From the NCBI RefSeq assembly GCF_013408535.1, contig NZ_JACBZA010000001.1, forward strand, positions 1,820,850-1,884,849: a stretch of 64,000 nucleotides of DNA, read 5' to 3'. The DNA is from Actinopolymorpha cephalotaxi (GTDB taxonomy: Bacteria; Actinomycetota; Actinomycetes; Propionibacteriales; Actinopolymorphaceae). Below the pieces are notes generated by a model that had not been told where the DNA came from, did not search any database, and saw only the letters and a program-made list of their open reading frames with translations. Below, in pieces: positions 1-8,508 of the stretch (its first letter is position 1; each line of letters opens with the position of its first letter). Made by a program: the position numbers and the translations under genes.

Positions 1-2
1 GT

Positions 3-1598
3 GGCCCGGGGACCGGCAAGACCGTGGTGGCCCTGCACCGCGCCGCCTACCTGCTCTACACCGAGCGCCGGCGGATCCAGGGCGGCGGCGTGCTCGTCGT
101 CGGGCCGTCGGCGGTCTTCATGAGCTACATCGAGCGGGTCCTGCCCTCACTCGGCGAGCACGAGGCGACGCTGCGTTCGGTCGGCGAGGTCGTCGACGGC
201 GTGGTGGCCGAGCGGTCCGATCCCTTCCCCTGCGCGGTGGTCAAGGGTTCGGACCGGATGCGGCAGGTGCTGTCCCGGGCGGCGCGTGCCGGCGTGCCCG
301 GTGCTCCCGAGGAGCTTCGCCTGTACGCCGCGGGCCGCCGGCTCGCGCTCGGCGTCCGGGAGCTGACCGCGATCCGCACCGACGTGCTCCGCCGGGGAGC
401 GCGCCGCAACCGGGCGCGGGCGGAGGCGGTGCGGGCGCTGCTCGGCGCACTGTGGAAGCAGGCCGGCGGCGCGGCCGGGTCCGACGGCGGCGGTGCCGGC
501 GGCCGGCCGATGTCGCGGGGAGAGTTCGACCAGGACGTACGCGAGCGACCGGCGTTCACCGAGTTCCTGGACGCCTGGTGGCCCAACGTCACACCGGCGG
601 AGGTGCTCGGCTGGCTGGCCGACCGGGACCGGCTCGCTCGGGTCGCCCGTGGCGTGCTCCGTCCCGAGGAGGTCGACCTGCTCGCCGCCTCGTGGTCCGG
701 CCCGGCCGGGACCGCCGGCTCCGGGTCCGTCGGGCGGGGCAGGACCGGCTACTCCGTCGAGGACGTGCCGTTGCTGGACGAGCTGGACGCCCTCCTGGGT
801 GAGGCGGTGCGGCCGGTGCCGCCCCGCGACCCGTTCGACGAGGACGGCGCCGTGCAGGAGGTGGTCACGTCGTACGACCGCGAGCCCACCCGGTCCCGCG
901 GCGAGCAGCCGCAGCAGTACGACGGCTACGCCCACGTGCTGGTGGACGAGGCGCAGGACCTGTCGCCGATGCAGTGGCGGATGCTCGGCCGCCGTGGCCG
1001 GCACGCGAGCTGGACGATCGTCGGCGACCCGGCGCAGAGCTCCTGGCCGGATGTCGCGGAGGCCGAGGCCGCCCGCGACGCGGCGCTGGGCGCCCGGACC
1101 CGGCGTACGTTCCATCTGGACACCAACTACCGCAACTCGGCGGAGATCTTCGACCTGGCCGCGGAGGTGATCGCCACCGCGCTGCCCGGCGTGCGGCTGC
1201 CGCGGGCGGTGCGCGAGACCGGCCACCCGCCGACGCACCTGACGACCGGCCCCGACGGCCGTCCCGAGGCCGTACGGGCCGCCGTCGGTGAACTCCTCGA
1301 CGCGGTGGCCGGGAACATCGGCGTGGTGGTCGCCGGGCATCGGTCGGACGAGGCGGCGCGATGGCTGGCCGAACTCGGGGACGATGCCGCCGCACGGGTC
1401 GTTGTCACCACGGGGTTGGCGAGCAAGGGCCTTGAGTACGACGGAGTGGTCGTGGTCGAGCCGGCCGAGATCGCCGCGGAGAGCCCCGTGGGTGTCCGCA
1501 CGCTGTACGTCGTCCTCACCCGGGCGACCCAGCGGCTGGTCACGGTGGGTGCCGACGGCGGCTGGCGCGGCGCGGATCCTGCTCGTCCGCGGGGGTAA
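3..1598 (+). CDS. HelD-family (UvrD-like) helicase, 3' part
   Basis: The gene enters from the left edge; 531 codons are visible and the true start lies outside the window. The first visible residues are the Walker A motif GPGTGKT. Further on come the Walker B motif DEAQD (nt about 948-962), a motif V-like TTGLASKGLEYD and a motif VI-like YVVLTRATQRL, the order seen in superfamily 1A helicases. The long stretch between Walker A and DEAQD, without the usual UvrD 1B/2B domains, fits the HelD/HelR family, which binds RNA polymerase and releases stalled complexes; some actinobacterial members protect against rifampicin. The RNA-polymerase-binding N-terminal arm cannot be seen. Family assignment is fairly sure; which HelD class it belongs to is not. 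Confidence 0.85.
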   Translation, partial: GPGTGKTVVALHRAAYLLYTERRRIQGGGVLVVGPSAVFMSYIERVLPSLGEHEATLRSVGEVVDGVVAERSDPFPCAVVKGSDRMRQVLSRAARAGVPGAPEELRLYAAGRRLALGVRELTAIRTDVLRRGARRNRARAEAVRALLGALWKQAGGAAGSDGGGAGGRPMSRGEFDQDVRERPAFTEFLDAWWPNVTPAEVLGWLADRDRLARVARGVLRPEEVDLLAASWSGPAGTAGSGSVGRGRTGYSVEDVPLLDELDALLGEAVRPVPPRDPFDEDGAVQEVVTSYDREPTRSRGEQPQQYDGYAHVLVDEAQDLSPMQWRMLGRRGRHASWTIVGDPAQSSWPDVAEAEAARDAALGARTRRTFHLDTNYRNSAEIFDLAAEVIATALPGVRLPRAVRETGHPPTHLTTGPDGRPEAVRAAVGELLDAVAGNIGVVVAGHRSDEAARWLAELGDDAAARVVVTTGLASKGLEYDGVVVVEPAEIAAESPVGVRTLYVVLTRATQRLVTVGADGGWRGADPARPRG

Positions 1599-1610
1599 TA
1601 CTGTTTCACC

Positions 1611-1670
1611 AGGACATTCAGCAGGACGTTCAGCAGGACCAGGCAGGACCAGGCAGGACTGGGCAGGACC
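1611..1670. repeat. AGGAC-rich direct tandem repeats
   Basis: The spacer between the helicase stop codon and the phosphatidyltransferase gene is made almost entirely of degenerate direct repeats: two 12-bp units AGGACRTTCAGC followed by 10-bp units AGGACCAGGC, AGGACCAGGC and AGGACTGGGC and a last partial copy. No hairpin or protein-coding role is evident. Confidence 0.85.
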
Positions 1671-1698
1671 TGTTGTGGCCCCGGAGGGGGATTCGTTG

Positions 1699-2322
1699 GT
1701 GGCGGAGCCGGTCGACGCGCGTAAGGACGCGGGGGTGCTGACCCTGCCCAACTTGCTGAGCTTCGCCCGGCTCGCGGGTGTGCCGTTGTTCCTGTGGCTG
1801 GTCCTCGGCCCACGCGCCGACGGCTGGGCGATCATCGTGCTCGCGGTCTCCGGCTTCACCGACTGGCTCGACGGTCAGCTGGCGCGCCGGCTGCACCAGA
1901 CCAGCACGCTGGGCAAGTTGCTCGACCCGTTCGCGGACCGCCTCTACATCCTGGCGGTGCTGCTGGGCCTCGCTGTGCGCGAGGTGATTCCGGTCTGGCT
2001 CGCGGTCGCGCTTCCGTTGCGGGACGTCCTGCTCGTCGGCCTGCTCGGCTACCTTCGGCTACGTGGCTTCGGCCCGCTGCCGGTGCACTTCCTGGGAAAG
2101 GCGGCGACGTTCTGCCTGCTGTACGCCTTCCCGTTGCTGTTTCTCGGCGAGGGCAGCAGCACGTTCGCGTCCCTGGCCGAGATCGTGGGGTGGGCCTTCG
2201 TGGTGTGGGGTACCGGCCTGTACTGGTGGGCCGGTGTTCTCTACGCCTACCAGGCCTACCAGCTTCTCCGGAGCGCGGCGCCCGCGACACCCGCACGAGA
2301 AGAAGGTCGGCTGCACACCTGA
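1699..2322 (+). CDS. CDP-alcohol phosphatidyltransferase (PgsA-like)
   Basis: Integral membrane enzyme of phospholipid synthesis, transferring a phosphatidyl group from CDP-diacylglycerol to an alcohol acceptor. The signature D-G-x2-A-R-x8-G-x3-D-x3-D is present as DGQLAR, then G and two aspartates in GKLLDPFAD. The protein is about 207 residues with several hydrophobic segments, normal for the family. I chose GTG at 1699 because GGAGGGGG lies at 1683-1690 with good spacing; GTG 1675 and TTG 1696 are alternatives. It heads the block equivalent to Rv1822 (pgsA2) to Rv1832 of M. tuberculosis. Whether the acceptor is glycerol phosphate, phosphatidylglycerol or inositol phosphate cannot be read from the sequence. 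Confidence 0.88.
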   Translation: MAEPVDARKDAGVLTLPNLLSFARLAGVPLFLWLVLGPRADGWAIIVLAVSGFTDWLDGQLARRLHQTSTLGKLLDPFADRLYILAVLLGLAVREVIPVWLAVALPLRDVLLVGLLGYLRLRGFGPLPVHFLGKAATFCLLYAFPLLFLGEGSSTFASLAEIVGWAFVVWGTGLYWWAGVLYAYQAYQLLRSAAPATPAREEGRLHT

Positions 2323-2361
2323 GGTGACCCCTCGCGGTGCGGGCCGGCGGAGAGGAGCCAC

Positions 2362-4863
2362 GTGAGAGCCGTCGTCATGGCCGGTGGCGAGGGCACCCGC
2401 CTGCGCCCGATGACCACGAGCATGCCCAAGCCGCTCCTTCCCGTGGTCAACCGCCCGATCATGGAGCACGTGCTGCGGCTCCTGCGCCGGCACGAACTCA
2501 CCGAGACCGTCGTCACCGTCCACTTCCTCGGCTCGATGGTGCGCGCCTACTTCGGTGACGGCGAGGACCTCGACATGGACCTCACCTACGCCACCGAGGA
2601 GAAGCCCCTCGGCACGGCGGGCAGCGTCAAGAACGCCGCCGCCGCGCTGTCCGACGACACGTTCGTCGTCATCTCCGGCGACGCCCTCACCGACATCGAC
2701 CTGACCTCGCTCGTCGAGCACCACCGGCGTACCGGCGCGCTGGCCACCGTCTGCCTGACGAGGGTGCCCGACCCGCTGGAGTTCGGGATCACGATCCTGC
2801 GCGAGGACGGCCGGGTCGAGCGTTTCCTGGAGAAGCCCACCTGGGGCCAGGTGTTCTCCGACACGGTCAACACCGGCATCTACGTCATGGAGCCGGAGAT
2901 CCTCGACAGCGTGGGGGAGGCGGAGAACGTCGACTGGTCCAGCGACGTCTTCCCCCGTCTGCTGGCCAAGGGCGCGCCGTTGTACGGCTACGTCGCCGAC
3001 GGCTACTGGGAGGACGTCGGCACCCACCGCAGCTACCTCAAGGCCAACTACGACGCGCTCGACGGCCAGCTCGACATCGACATCGACGGGTTCGAGGTGT
3101 CCGCCGGCGTCTGGGTGGGGGAGGGCGCCGACCTCGACCCGGAGGCGACGCTGAAGGGCCCGGCGTTCGTCGGCGCGTACGCCAAGATCGAGGGTGGCGC
3201 GGAGATCCGCGACCACACCGTGGTGGGCGACAACGTGGTGGTGCGCAGCGGCGCGTTCCTGCACCGCGCGGTGGTGCACGACAACGCCTACGTCGGCGGG
3301 CACACCAACCTGCGTGGCTGCGTGGTCGGCAAGAACACCGACGTGATGCGCGGTGCCCGGATCGAGGACGGCGCCGTGGTCGGAGACGACTGTGTGATCG
3401 AGGAGGAGGCCGTCCTCCATCCCGAGATCAAGGTCTATCCGAGCAAGACCATCGAGGCCGGCGCCGTCGTCCACCAGAGTGTGATCTGGGAGTCGCAGGG
3501 CCGCCAGGCGCTGTTCGGCGCCCGCGGGCTGAGCGGGATCGTGAACGTCGAGATCACCCCCGAGCTCGTCGTACGCCTCGCCAGCGCGTACGCCACCACG
3601 CTCCGCAAGGGTTCGACGGTGCTCACCGCCCGGGACACCTCGCGGTCGGCCCGGGCACTCAAGCGGGCCGCGATCGCGGCGTTCACCTCCAGCGCCCTGA
3701 ACGTCTGCGACCTGGAGGTGGCGCCCAACCCCGTGGCCCGGCTGGAGACCGCCCGCAGCAACGTGGGCGGCGGCCTGCTGATCCGTACGACCCCCAACCG
3801 CCCGGACTCGGTCGACCTGATCTTCCTCGACGAACGCGGCGCCGACCTGTCCCCGATGGCCCAGCGGAAGGTGGAGCGGGTGCTCGGCCGGCAGGAGTTC
3901 CGCCGCGCGTTCCCCGGGGAGATCGGCGACCTGACCTTCCCGTCCCGGATCGCCGAGAGCTACGTCCGCGACCTGCTCCGCAGCGTGGACACCTCGCACG
4001 TCGCCGAGGCGCGGCTGAAGGTGGTGGTGGACGCCGGGCGGGGCACCGCGAGCCAGCTGCTCCCGAACCTCCTCGGCCGGCTGGACATCGAGGCGTTCCT
4101 GGTCAACGCAGGGCTGGACGACCGCAGCCCCACCGAGACCGCCGAGCAGCGGACGGCCGCGGTCGCCAACCTCGCCGAGCTCGTGTCCTCGTCCCGGGCG
4201 GCGTTCGGTGTCCGCTTCGATCCGCTCGGTGAACGCATCTCGCTGGTGGACGAGACCGGCGCCGTGATCTCCGACGAGCGCGCCCTGCTGGTCTTCGTCG
4301 ACCTGGTGGCCGCCGAGTCCGGCCGTGGGCGCAACGTCGCGCTGCCGGTGACCACGACCCGGGTCGCGGAGCAGGTGGCGGCGTTCCACGGCGTCCAGAT
4401 CCGCTGGACCACCACCTCACCGGACGCGCTCGCCACCGCCTCGGCGACGCAGGGGCTGCTGCTCGCCGGCGACGGCCGCGGCGGCTTCATCGTGCCGGAG
4501 TTCTCCAACGCGGTGGACGGGTTCGCGGCGTTCGTCCGCCTCGTCGGGGTGATCGCCCGGACCGGCCTGCGGATGTCGGAGATCAACGCCCGGATACCGC
4601 GGGCGCACGTCGTCCAGCTGGCCGTGCCCACCCCCTGGGCGAGCAAGGGTGCGGTGATGCGGGCGGCCGTGGAGGCGGCCGACGGCCGGGAGTTGGACAC
4701 CACCGACGGCGTCCGGGTGGTGGAGCCGGACGGGTCCTGGGGCCTGGTGCTCCCGGATCCGACCGAGGCGGTCACCCGGGTCTGGGCGGAGAGCACCAGC
4801 ACCGAGCAGGCGACCACGCTCGCGCACCGCTGGGCCGACCTGGTCACCCGTGCCGGGCGGTGA
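2362..4863 (+). CDS. Mannose-1-phosphate guanylyltransferase with phosphomannomutase-like C-terminal domain
   Basis: Predicted to make GDP-mannose from mannose 1-phosphate and GTP. Residues 1 to about 235 are a nucleotidyltransferase with the pyrophosphorylase signature AGGEGTRLRP and the substrate lysine in PKPLLP. Residues about 245-370 are hexapeptide (left-handed beta helix) repeats. The remainder, to residue 833, resembles a phosphohexomutase, but the usual phosphoserine loop TASHNP reads RTTPNR (475-480) and the metal loop DGDGDR reads DPLGER (620-625), so mutase activity looks lost. Length about 830 is usual for actinobacterial members. GTG start is preceded by AGAGGAG at 2351-2357. 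Nucleotide specificity is inferred from family membership. Confidence 0.87.
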   Translation: MRAVVMAGGEGTRLRPMTTSMPKPLLPVVNRPIMEHVLRLLRRHELTETVVTVHFLGSMVRAYFGDGEDLDMDLTYATEEKPLGTAGSVKNAAAALSDDTFVVISGDALTDIDLTSLVEHHRRTGALATVCLTRVPDPLEFGITILREDGRVERFLEKPTWGQVFSDTVNTGIYVMEPEILDSVGEAENVDWSSDVFPRLLAKGAPLYGYVADGYWEDVGTHRSYLKANYDALDGQLDIDIDGFEVSAGVWVGEGADLDPEATLKGPAFVGAYAKIEGGAEIRDHTVVGDNVVVRSGAFLHRAVVHDNAYVGGHTNLRGCVVGKNTDVMRGARIEDGAVVGDDCVIEEEAVLHPEIKVYPSKTIEAGAVVHQSVIWESQGRQALFGARGLSGIVNVEITPELVVRLASAYATTLRKGSTVLTARDTSRSARALKRAAIAAFTSSALNVCDLEVAPNPVARLETARSNVGGGLLIRTTPNRPDSVDLIFLDERGADLSPMAQRKVERVLGRQEFRRAFPGEIGDLTFPSRIAESYVRDLLRSVDTSHVAEARLKVVVDAGRGTASQLLPNLLGRLDIEAFLVNAGLDDRSPTETAEQRTAAVANLAELVSSSRAAFGVRFDPLGERISLVDETGAVISDERALLVFVDLVAAESGRGRNVALPVTTTRVAEQVAAFHGVQIRWTTTSPDALATASATQGLLLAGDGRGGFIVPEFSNAVDGFAAFVRLVGVIARTGLRMSEINARIPRAHVVQLAVPTPWASKGAVMRAAVEAADGRELDTTDGVRVVEPDGSWGLVLPDPTEAVTRVWAESTSTEQATTLAHRWADLVTRAGR

Positions 4864-4890
4864 GGGCCGCCGGGGGCGCGCCGTGACACC

Positions 4891-5832
4891 ATGGCCGGCA
4901 TGGCTCGAGGGGAGTCGGTGACCAGCACCGCTGACGGGAAGAAGTTCCCCGCCGGCAGCGACCGTTCCGCCAACGGCCGGACCGGAGCGTGGACCGACTC
5001 CTACCCGGAGTTCCGGCGCAACGACTCCATGTCACTGATGCGCGAGCTGGTGACCCACGCGCTCGACGACGGGTACGCCGCCGCGGCGGCACGGCGCGGG
5101 CCCAACCGGTCCCGGCCCCGGCGCGGCATGGGCGCGACCGTGGTGGTGCTGGTCGTGTTCGGGCTGATGCTGGCCGTCGCGGCCGTCCAGACCCGGCACT
5201 TCGCCCCCGAGGTCGAGAAGGAGAAGGCCGACCTGATCGTCCGCATCCGCGCCGAGGCGGCCCGCAACGACCGGCTGCGCGCGCGGGCCAACGCGCTGCA
5301 GGAGGAGGTGTCCGGCCTGCAGAGCGACATCCTCGCCAGCACCACCACCGGCCAGGACCTCAGCGCCCGGCTGGACGCCCTCGACGTGATCGCCGGCACC
5401 GGCAGGGTGCGGGGTCCCGGACTCCGGCTGACGATCGACGACGCGCCCGACGACCAGGTGTCCGGCTCCGACGGCGCCGAGGGACGGATCCTCGACATCG
5501 ACCTGCAGCAGACGGTCAACGGCCTGTGGGCGGCGGGCGCGGAGGCGGTCTCGGTGAACGGCGAACGCCTCACCGCGATGACCGCGATCCGCGGCGCCGA
5601 CAAGTCGATCACCGTCGACTACCGCCCGCTGGCCCGCCCCTACGTGGTGGAGGCGATCGGTGACCCGAACGCCCTGGAGGCGAGGTTCACCGAAAGCCCG
5701 GGTGGCGAGTGGCTGCTCAATCTCAAGGCAGTGCAACATATACGCCTGGACACCAAGACGGTCGACGAGCTGAGCTTGCCGGCCGACTCGGGCACCACGC
5801 TCAGGTACGCGCGGACGGAAGGCGCCCAGTGA
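4891..5832 (+). CDS. DUF881 membrane-anchored protein (first copy)
   Basis: A 313-residue protein with a basic N-terminal region, one transmembrane segment at about residues 85-105, a short coiled coil (about 108-150) and a DUF881 domain to the end, probably outside the membrane. Function is unknown; relatives (Rv1823/Rv1825, B. subtilis YlxW/YlxX) sit with the small basic protein gene, in Bacillus just before ftsA-ftsZ, which suggests a division or envelope role. ATG 4891 is used here; ATG 4900 or GTG 4918 with AGGGGAG at 4908-4914 are possible starts. The stop overlaps the next start by four bases (GTGA), so the two are coupled. Confidence 0.87.
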   Translation: MAGMARGESVTSTADGKKFPAGSDRSANGRTGAWTDSYPEFRRNDSMSLMRELVTHALDDGYAAAAARRGPNRSRPRRGMGATVVVLVVFGLMLAVAAVQTRHFAPEVEKEKADLIVRIRAEAARNDRLRARANALQEEVSGLQSDILASTTTGQDLSARLDALDVIAGTGRVRGPGLRLTIDDAPDDQVSGSDGAEGRILDIDLQQTVNGLWAAGAEAVSVNGERLTAMTAIRGADKSITVDYRPLARPYVVEAIGDPNALEARFTESPGGEWLLNLKAVQHIRLDTKTVDELSLPADSGTTLRYARTEGAQ

Positions 5833-6161
5833 TCGCGACGATCGGACTCGTCATCGGTATCGTCGCCGGGCTCGTTCTCCAGCCGTCGGTGCCGCTCCCG
5901 CTGCAGCCGTATCTCCCGATCGCGGTGGTGGCCGCCCTGGACGCGGTCTTCGGTGGCCTGCGCGCGCTGATCGACGGCATCTTCGACGACCGCGTGTTCG
6001 TGGTGTCGTTCATCGGCAACGTCCTGGTCGCCGCCGTCATGGTCTACCTCGGCGACCAGCTGGGAGTCGGCGCGCAGCTGTCGACCGGTGTGGTCGTCGT
6101 CCTCGGCATCCGGATCTTCTCCAACATGGCGGCCATCCGGCGGCGGCTCTTCAAGGCCTGA
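5829..6161 (+). CDS. sbp: Small basic family protein (DUF1290, Sbp)
   Basis: A 110-residue, almost wholly hydrophobic protein with about three membrane spans, matching the short Sbp family encoded between two DUF881 genes in actinobacteria and beside ylxX and ftsA in Bacillus. Its start GTG overlaps the previous stop codon (GTGA at 5829-5832). Molecular role is unknown; the fixed gene order DUF881-sbp-DUF881 implies that the three products form a membrane complex, which is inference. Confidence 0.85.
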   Translation: MIATIGLVIGIVAGLVLQPSVPLPLQPYLPIAVVAALDAVFGGLRALIDGIFDDRVFVVSFIGNVLVAAVMVYLGDQLGVGAQLSTGVVVVLGIRIFSNMAAIRRRLFKA

Positions 6162-6168
6162 GACGACG

Positions 6169-7272
6169 ATGGCAGACGAGAGCGAAACTCCCCGTACCCC
6201 GAGCTCCGGGGAAGAGCCGGCCACGGCCGACCGGTCTGCGGCCGAACAGTCCGGGGAGGAGCCGGCCGCCGCCGAGCCGACTGCGGCCGCGCAGCCCGGG
6301 GGAGAGTCGACGGCCGCCGTGCCGACTGCGGCCGCGCAGCCCGGGGGAGAGTCGGCGGCCGCCGTGCCGACTGCGGCCGAGCAGCCCGGGGAAGGGGCGA
6401 CCGCCGCCGAGCAGCCCGGGGCCGAGCAGCCTGGGGCCGACCAGTCCGCGGCCGAGCAGCAGCCCGTGACCGGCGACGCCGCTCCGGCCGGCATCGCCGC
6501 GACCAGACCGACTCCCGCCAAGCCGCGCAACACCGCCTGGCGCCGGCTGGCCGGAGCGTTCCGTCCGCACACCTCCCGCGCGCAGGTCGCCGCGGCCGTG
6601 CTGCTGGCGGCGCTGGGCTTCGCGGCGACGGTCCAGGTGCGGGCGTTGCGCAACACCGACGAGTTCACCAACGCCGACCGCACCCAGCTCATCCAGATCA
6701 TGGACGGTCTGCAGCAGCGCTCCCGCCGCCTGGAGACCGACATCGGTGACCTGCAGCGATCCAAGGCCGACCTGGTCTCCGGTGCCGACCGCCGCCGGTC
6801 CGCCCTGGAGCAGGCGCAGACCCGCGCCCAGACGCTCGGCATCCTCGCCGGGACGCTGCCGGCGACCGGGCCGGGCATCCGGCTCACGATCACCGACAAC
6901 CAGGCGGCGGTCAACGCGTCCCTCGTGCTCAACACGATCGAGGAGCTGCGCGACGCGGGTGCGGAGGCGATCGAGATCAACGACCGGGTCCGGGTGGTCG
7001 CGTCGAGCTACGTCCTGGACGGCCAGGGCGGGATCATCGTCGACGGCAAGCTGCTGCCGGCGCCGTACACCATCGATGCGATCGGCGACGCGCGTACTCT
7101 CGCCACGGCGATGCGCATCCCCGGCGGCGTCGTGGACGAGGTGAGCCAGAAGGGCGGGCTCGCCTCGGTCCTGGAGCGGCAGACCATCCAGGTCAATTCC
7201 TTGCACAGCGTGGTGAGCCCTCGCTACGCTCGCCCGGCCCCGGACAAATCGCCCGGGTCCTCCTCGCGATGA
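6169..7272 (+). CDS. DUF881 membrane-anchored protein (second copy) with repeat-rich N-terminus
   Basis: A 367-residue protein. Residues 1 to about 110 are low-complexity Ala/Glu/Pro/Gly; one transmembrane segment follows (about 140-160), then a coiled coil and a DUF881 domain similar to the gene two places upstream. ATG 6169 lies 8 bases after the sbp stop; an in-frame extension further upstream would overlap sbp and is not needed. The disordered cytoplasmic N-terminus is longer than in the first copy and contains three 15-residue repeats. Function unknown, as for the first copy; likely partner of Sbp. Confidence 0.86.
   Translation: MADESETPRTPSSGEEPATADRSAAEQSGEEPAAAEPTAAAQPGGESTAAVPTAAAQPGGESAAAVPTAAEQPGEGATAAEQPGAEQPGADQSAAEQQPVTGDAAPAGIAATRPTPAKPRNTAWRRLAGAFRPHTSRAQVAAAVLLAALGFAATVQVRALRNTDEFTNADRTQLIQIMDGLQQRSRRLETDIGDLQRSKADLVSGADRRRSALEQAQTRAQTLGILAGTLPATGPGIRLTITDNQAAVNASLVLNTIEELRDAGAEAIEINDRVRVVASSYVLDGQGGIIVDGKLLPAPYTIDAIGDARTLATAMRIPGGVVDEVSQKGGLASVLERQTIQVNSLHSVVSPRYARPAPDKSPGSSSR
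6259..6393 (+). repeat. Three 45-bp in-frame direct repeats
   Basis: Three near-identical 45-bp units (6259-6303, 6304-6348, 6349-6393) encode 15-residue repeats of the form ESxAAVPTAAAQPGG in the cytoplasmic tail of the second DUF881 protein. Period is a multiple of three, so changes in copy number keep the frame. Confidence 0.9.
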
Positions 7273-7317
7273 TCCACCGAGCACAGAAGCAACCGAGGCA
7301 AGAAGTAGGAGACGCGC

Positions 7318-7707
7318 GTGTTCCCGGACGACCTCAGCTACACCAGCGACCACGAGTGGGTGCGCGATCCCGGCGGTGCCGACAGCACGGTCCGCATCGG
7401 CATCACCGACTACGCACAGGGTGCGCTCGGTGACATCGTCTACGTCAGCCTGCCGGAGGTGGGCGTCGACGTGGAGGCCGGCGCCGCCTGCGGTGAGCTC
7501 GAGTCCACCAAGAGCGTGAGTGATCTCTTCTCGCCCATCAAGGGCACGGTGGTGGCCCGCAACGACGCACTGGACGAACGCCCCGAGCTGGTCAACTCCG
7601 ACCCCTACGGCGACGGCTGGATGATCGAGGTCCGCCCAGCCGACCGGACCGAGCTCGACGGCCTGCTCGACGCCGACGCCTACCAGGCGCAGGTGGAACA
7701 GTCCTGA
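7318..7707 (+). CDS. gcvH: Glycine cleavage system H protein
   Basis: Lipoyl carrier of the glycine cleavage system, shuttling the aminomethyl group between the P and T proteins and reduced by the L protein. The 129-residue length and fold motifs are typical; the lipoylated lysine is K65 in ELESTKS. GTG 7318 follows TAGGAG (7306-7311). It lies in the DUF881/FHA block rather than next to gcvP, as in mycobacteria, while gcvP is 3.4 kb further on behind a glycine riboswitch. gcvT is not in the window. Confidence 0.96.
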   Translation: MFPDDLSYTSDHEWVRDPGGADSTVRIGITDYAQGALGDIVYVSLPEVGVDVEAGAACGELESTKSVSDLFSPIKGTVVARNDALDERPELVNSDPYGDGWMIEVRPADRTELDGLLDADAYQAQVEQS

Positions 7708-7892
7708 CCTGCTGATCTCCGACCGCCGGGCCCCTCGCGACGCCCGGCGCAGGAGGCGGCGAACACACCCGGACCGGGCCGGTCGGCGTATCGTCCGACC
7801 TGCCCACCTCCAGCCGGGATCAAGGGTTAGGGTGTGTGCGGTGGAAGTGTCCAACAACAGTCGCGCCGATTTCCGCCACGGGAGGGTCGTCG

Positions 7893-8459
7893 ATGCCGTT
7901 CTGCACCCAGTGCGGGCATGACAATGCCGAGGGCAGCAGGTTCTGTTCGCAGTGCGGTAAGGCCCTCGTGGGTGAGCGGCCGGTCGAGCAGACCGCCACG
8001 ATCTCCTTGGGTGGCGGCGAGGCCGCCGAGGAACGCGCCGAGGCGGAGCTTCGTCCACACGAACAGGCCGCGGTGGACGCCCTGCCGTTCGACAGCGCGC
8101 TGCTCATCGTGCAGCGTGGTCCGAGTGCGGGCAGCAGGTTCCTGCTCGACTCCGACGTGGTGACCGTCGGGCGCCATCCCGACAGTGACATCTTCCTCGA
8201 CGACGTGACCGTGTCCCGTCGGCACGCGGAGTTCCACCGCCAGCCCCAGGGTTTCGCGGTGCGCGACGTGGGGAGCCTGAACGGCACCTACGTCAACCGC
8301 GACCGCATCGACGAGGTGATGCTCGTCGGCGGTGACGAAGTGCAGATCGGGAAGTTCCGCCTCGTCTACTTCGCCAGCCAGCGTGGGTTCGGCCGTGGTG
8401 CGCCCGGTGAGCGCAGCGCGGCGGGTGTGGACGGAGGGTCCGAGGAGGAGACAGGGTGA
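7893..8459 (+). CDS. garA: FHA-domain protein with N-terminal zinc ribbon (GarA/OdhI-like)
   Basis: A 188-residue protein: zinc ribbon with C4, C7, C18 and C21, then a linker and an FHA phosphothreonine-binding domain (about 70-152) with GRHPDSD, TVSRRH and DVGSLNGT. The FHA part closely resembles GarA/OdhI, which inhibit 2-oxoglutarate dehydrogenase and adjust glutamate enzymes, controlled by kinase phosphorylation of a threonine pair before the FHA domain. Here the corresponding stretch reads VEQTATISL rather than the mycobacterial ETTS form, so the phosphorylated residue is uncertain. GGAGGG at 7881-7886 sets the ATG. Position in the gcvH-garA-ftsR order supports the name; the zinc ribbon is an addition relative to mycobacterial GarA. 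Confidence 0.85.
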   Translation: MPFCTQCGHDNAEGSRFCSQCGKALVGERPVEQTATISLGGGEAAEERAEAELRPHEQAAVDALPFDSALLIVQRGPSAGSRFLLDSDVVTVGRHPDSDIFLDDVTVSRRHAEFHRQPQGFAVRDVGSLNGTYVNRDRIDEVMLVGGDEVQIGKFRLVYFASQRGFGRGAPGERSAAGVDGGSEEETG

Positions 8460-8508
8460 ACCCCGGTGTTCGCCACCGCGGTCGCCGCGGACGGCGGAGG
8501 CACCTGCG

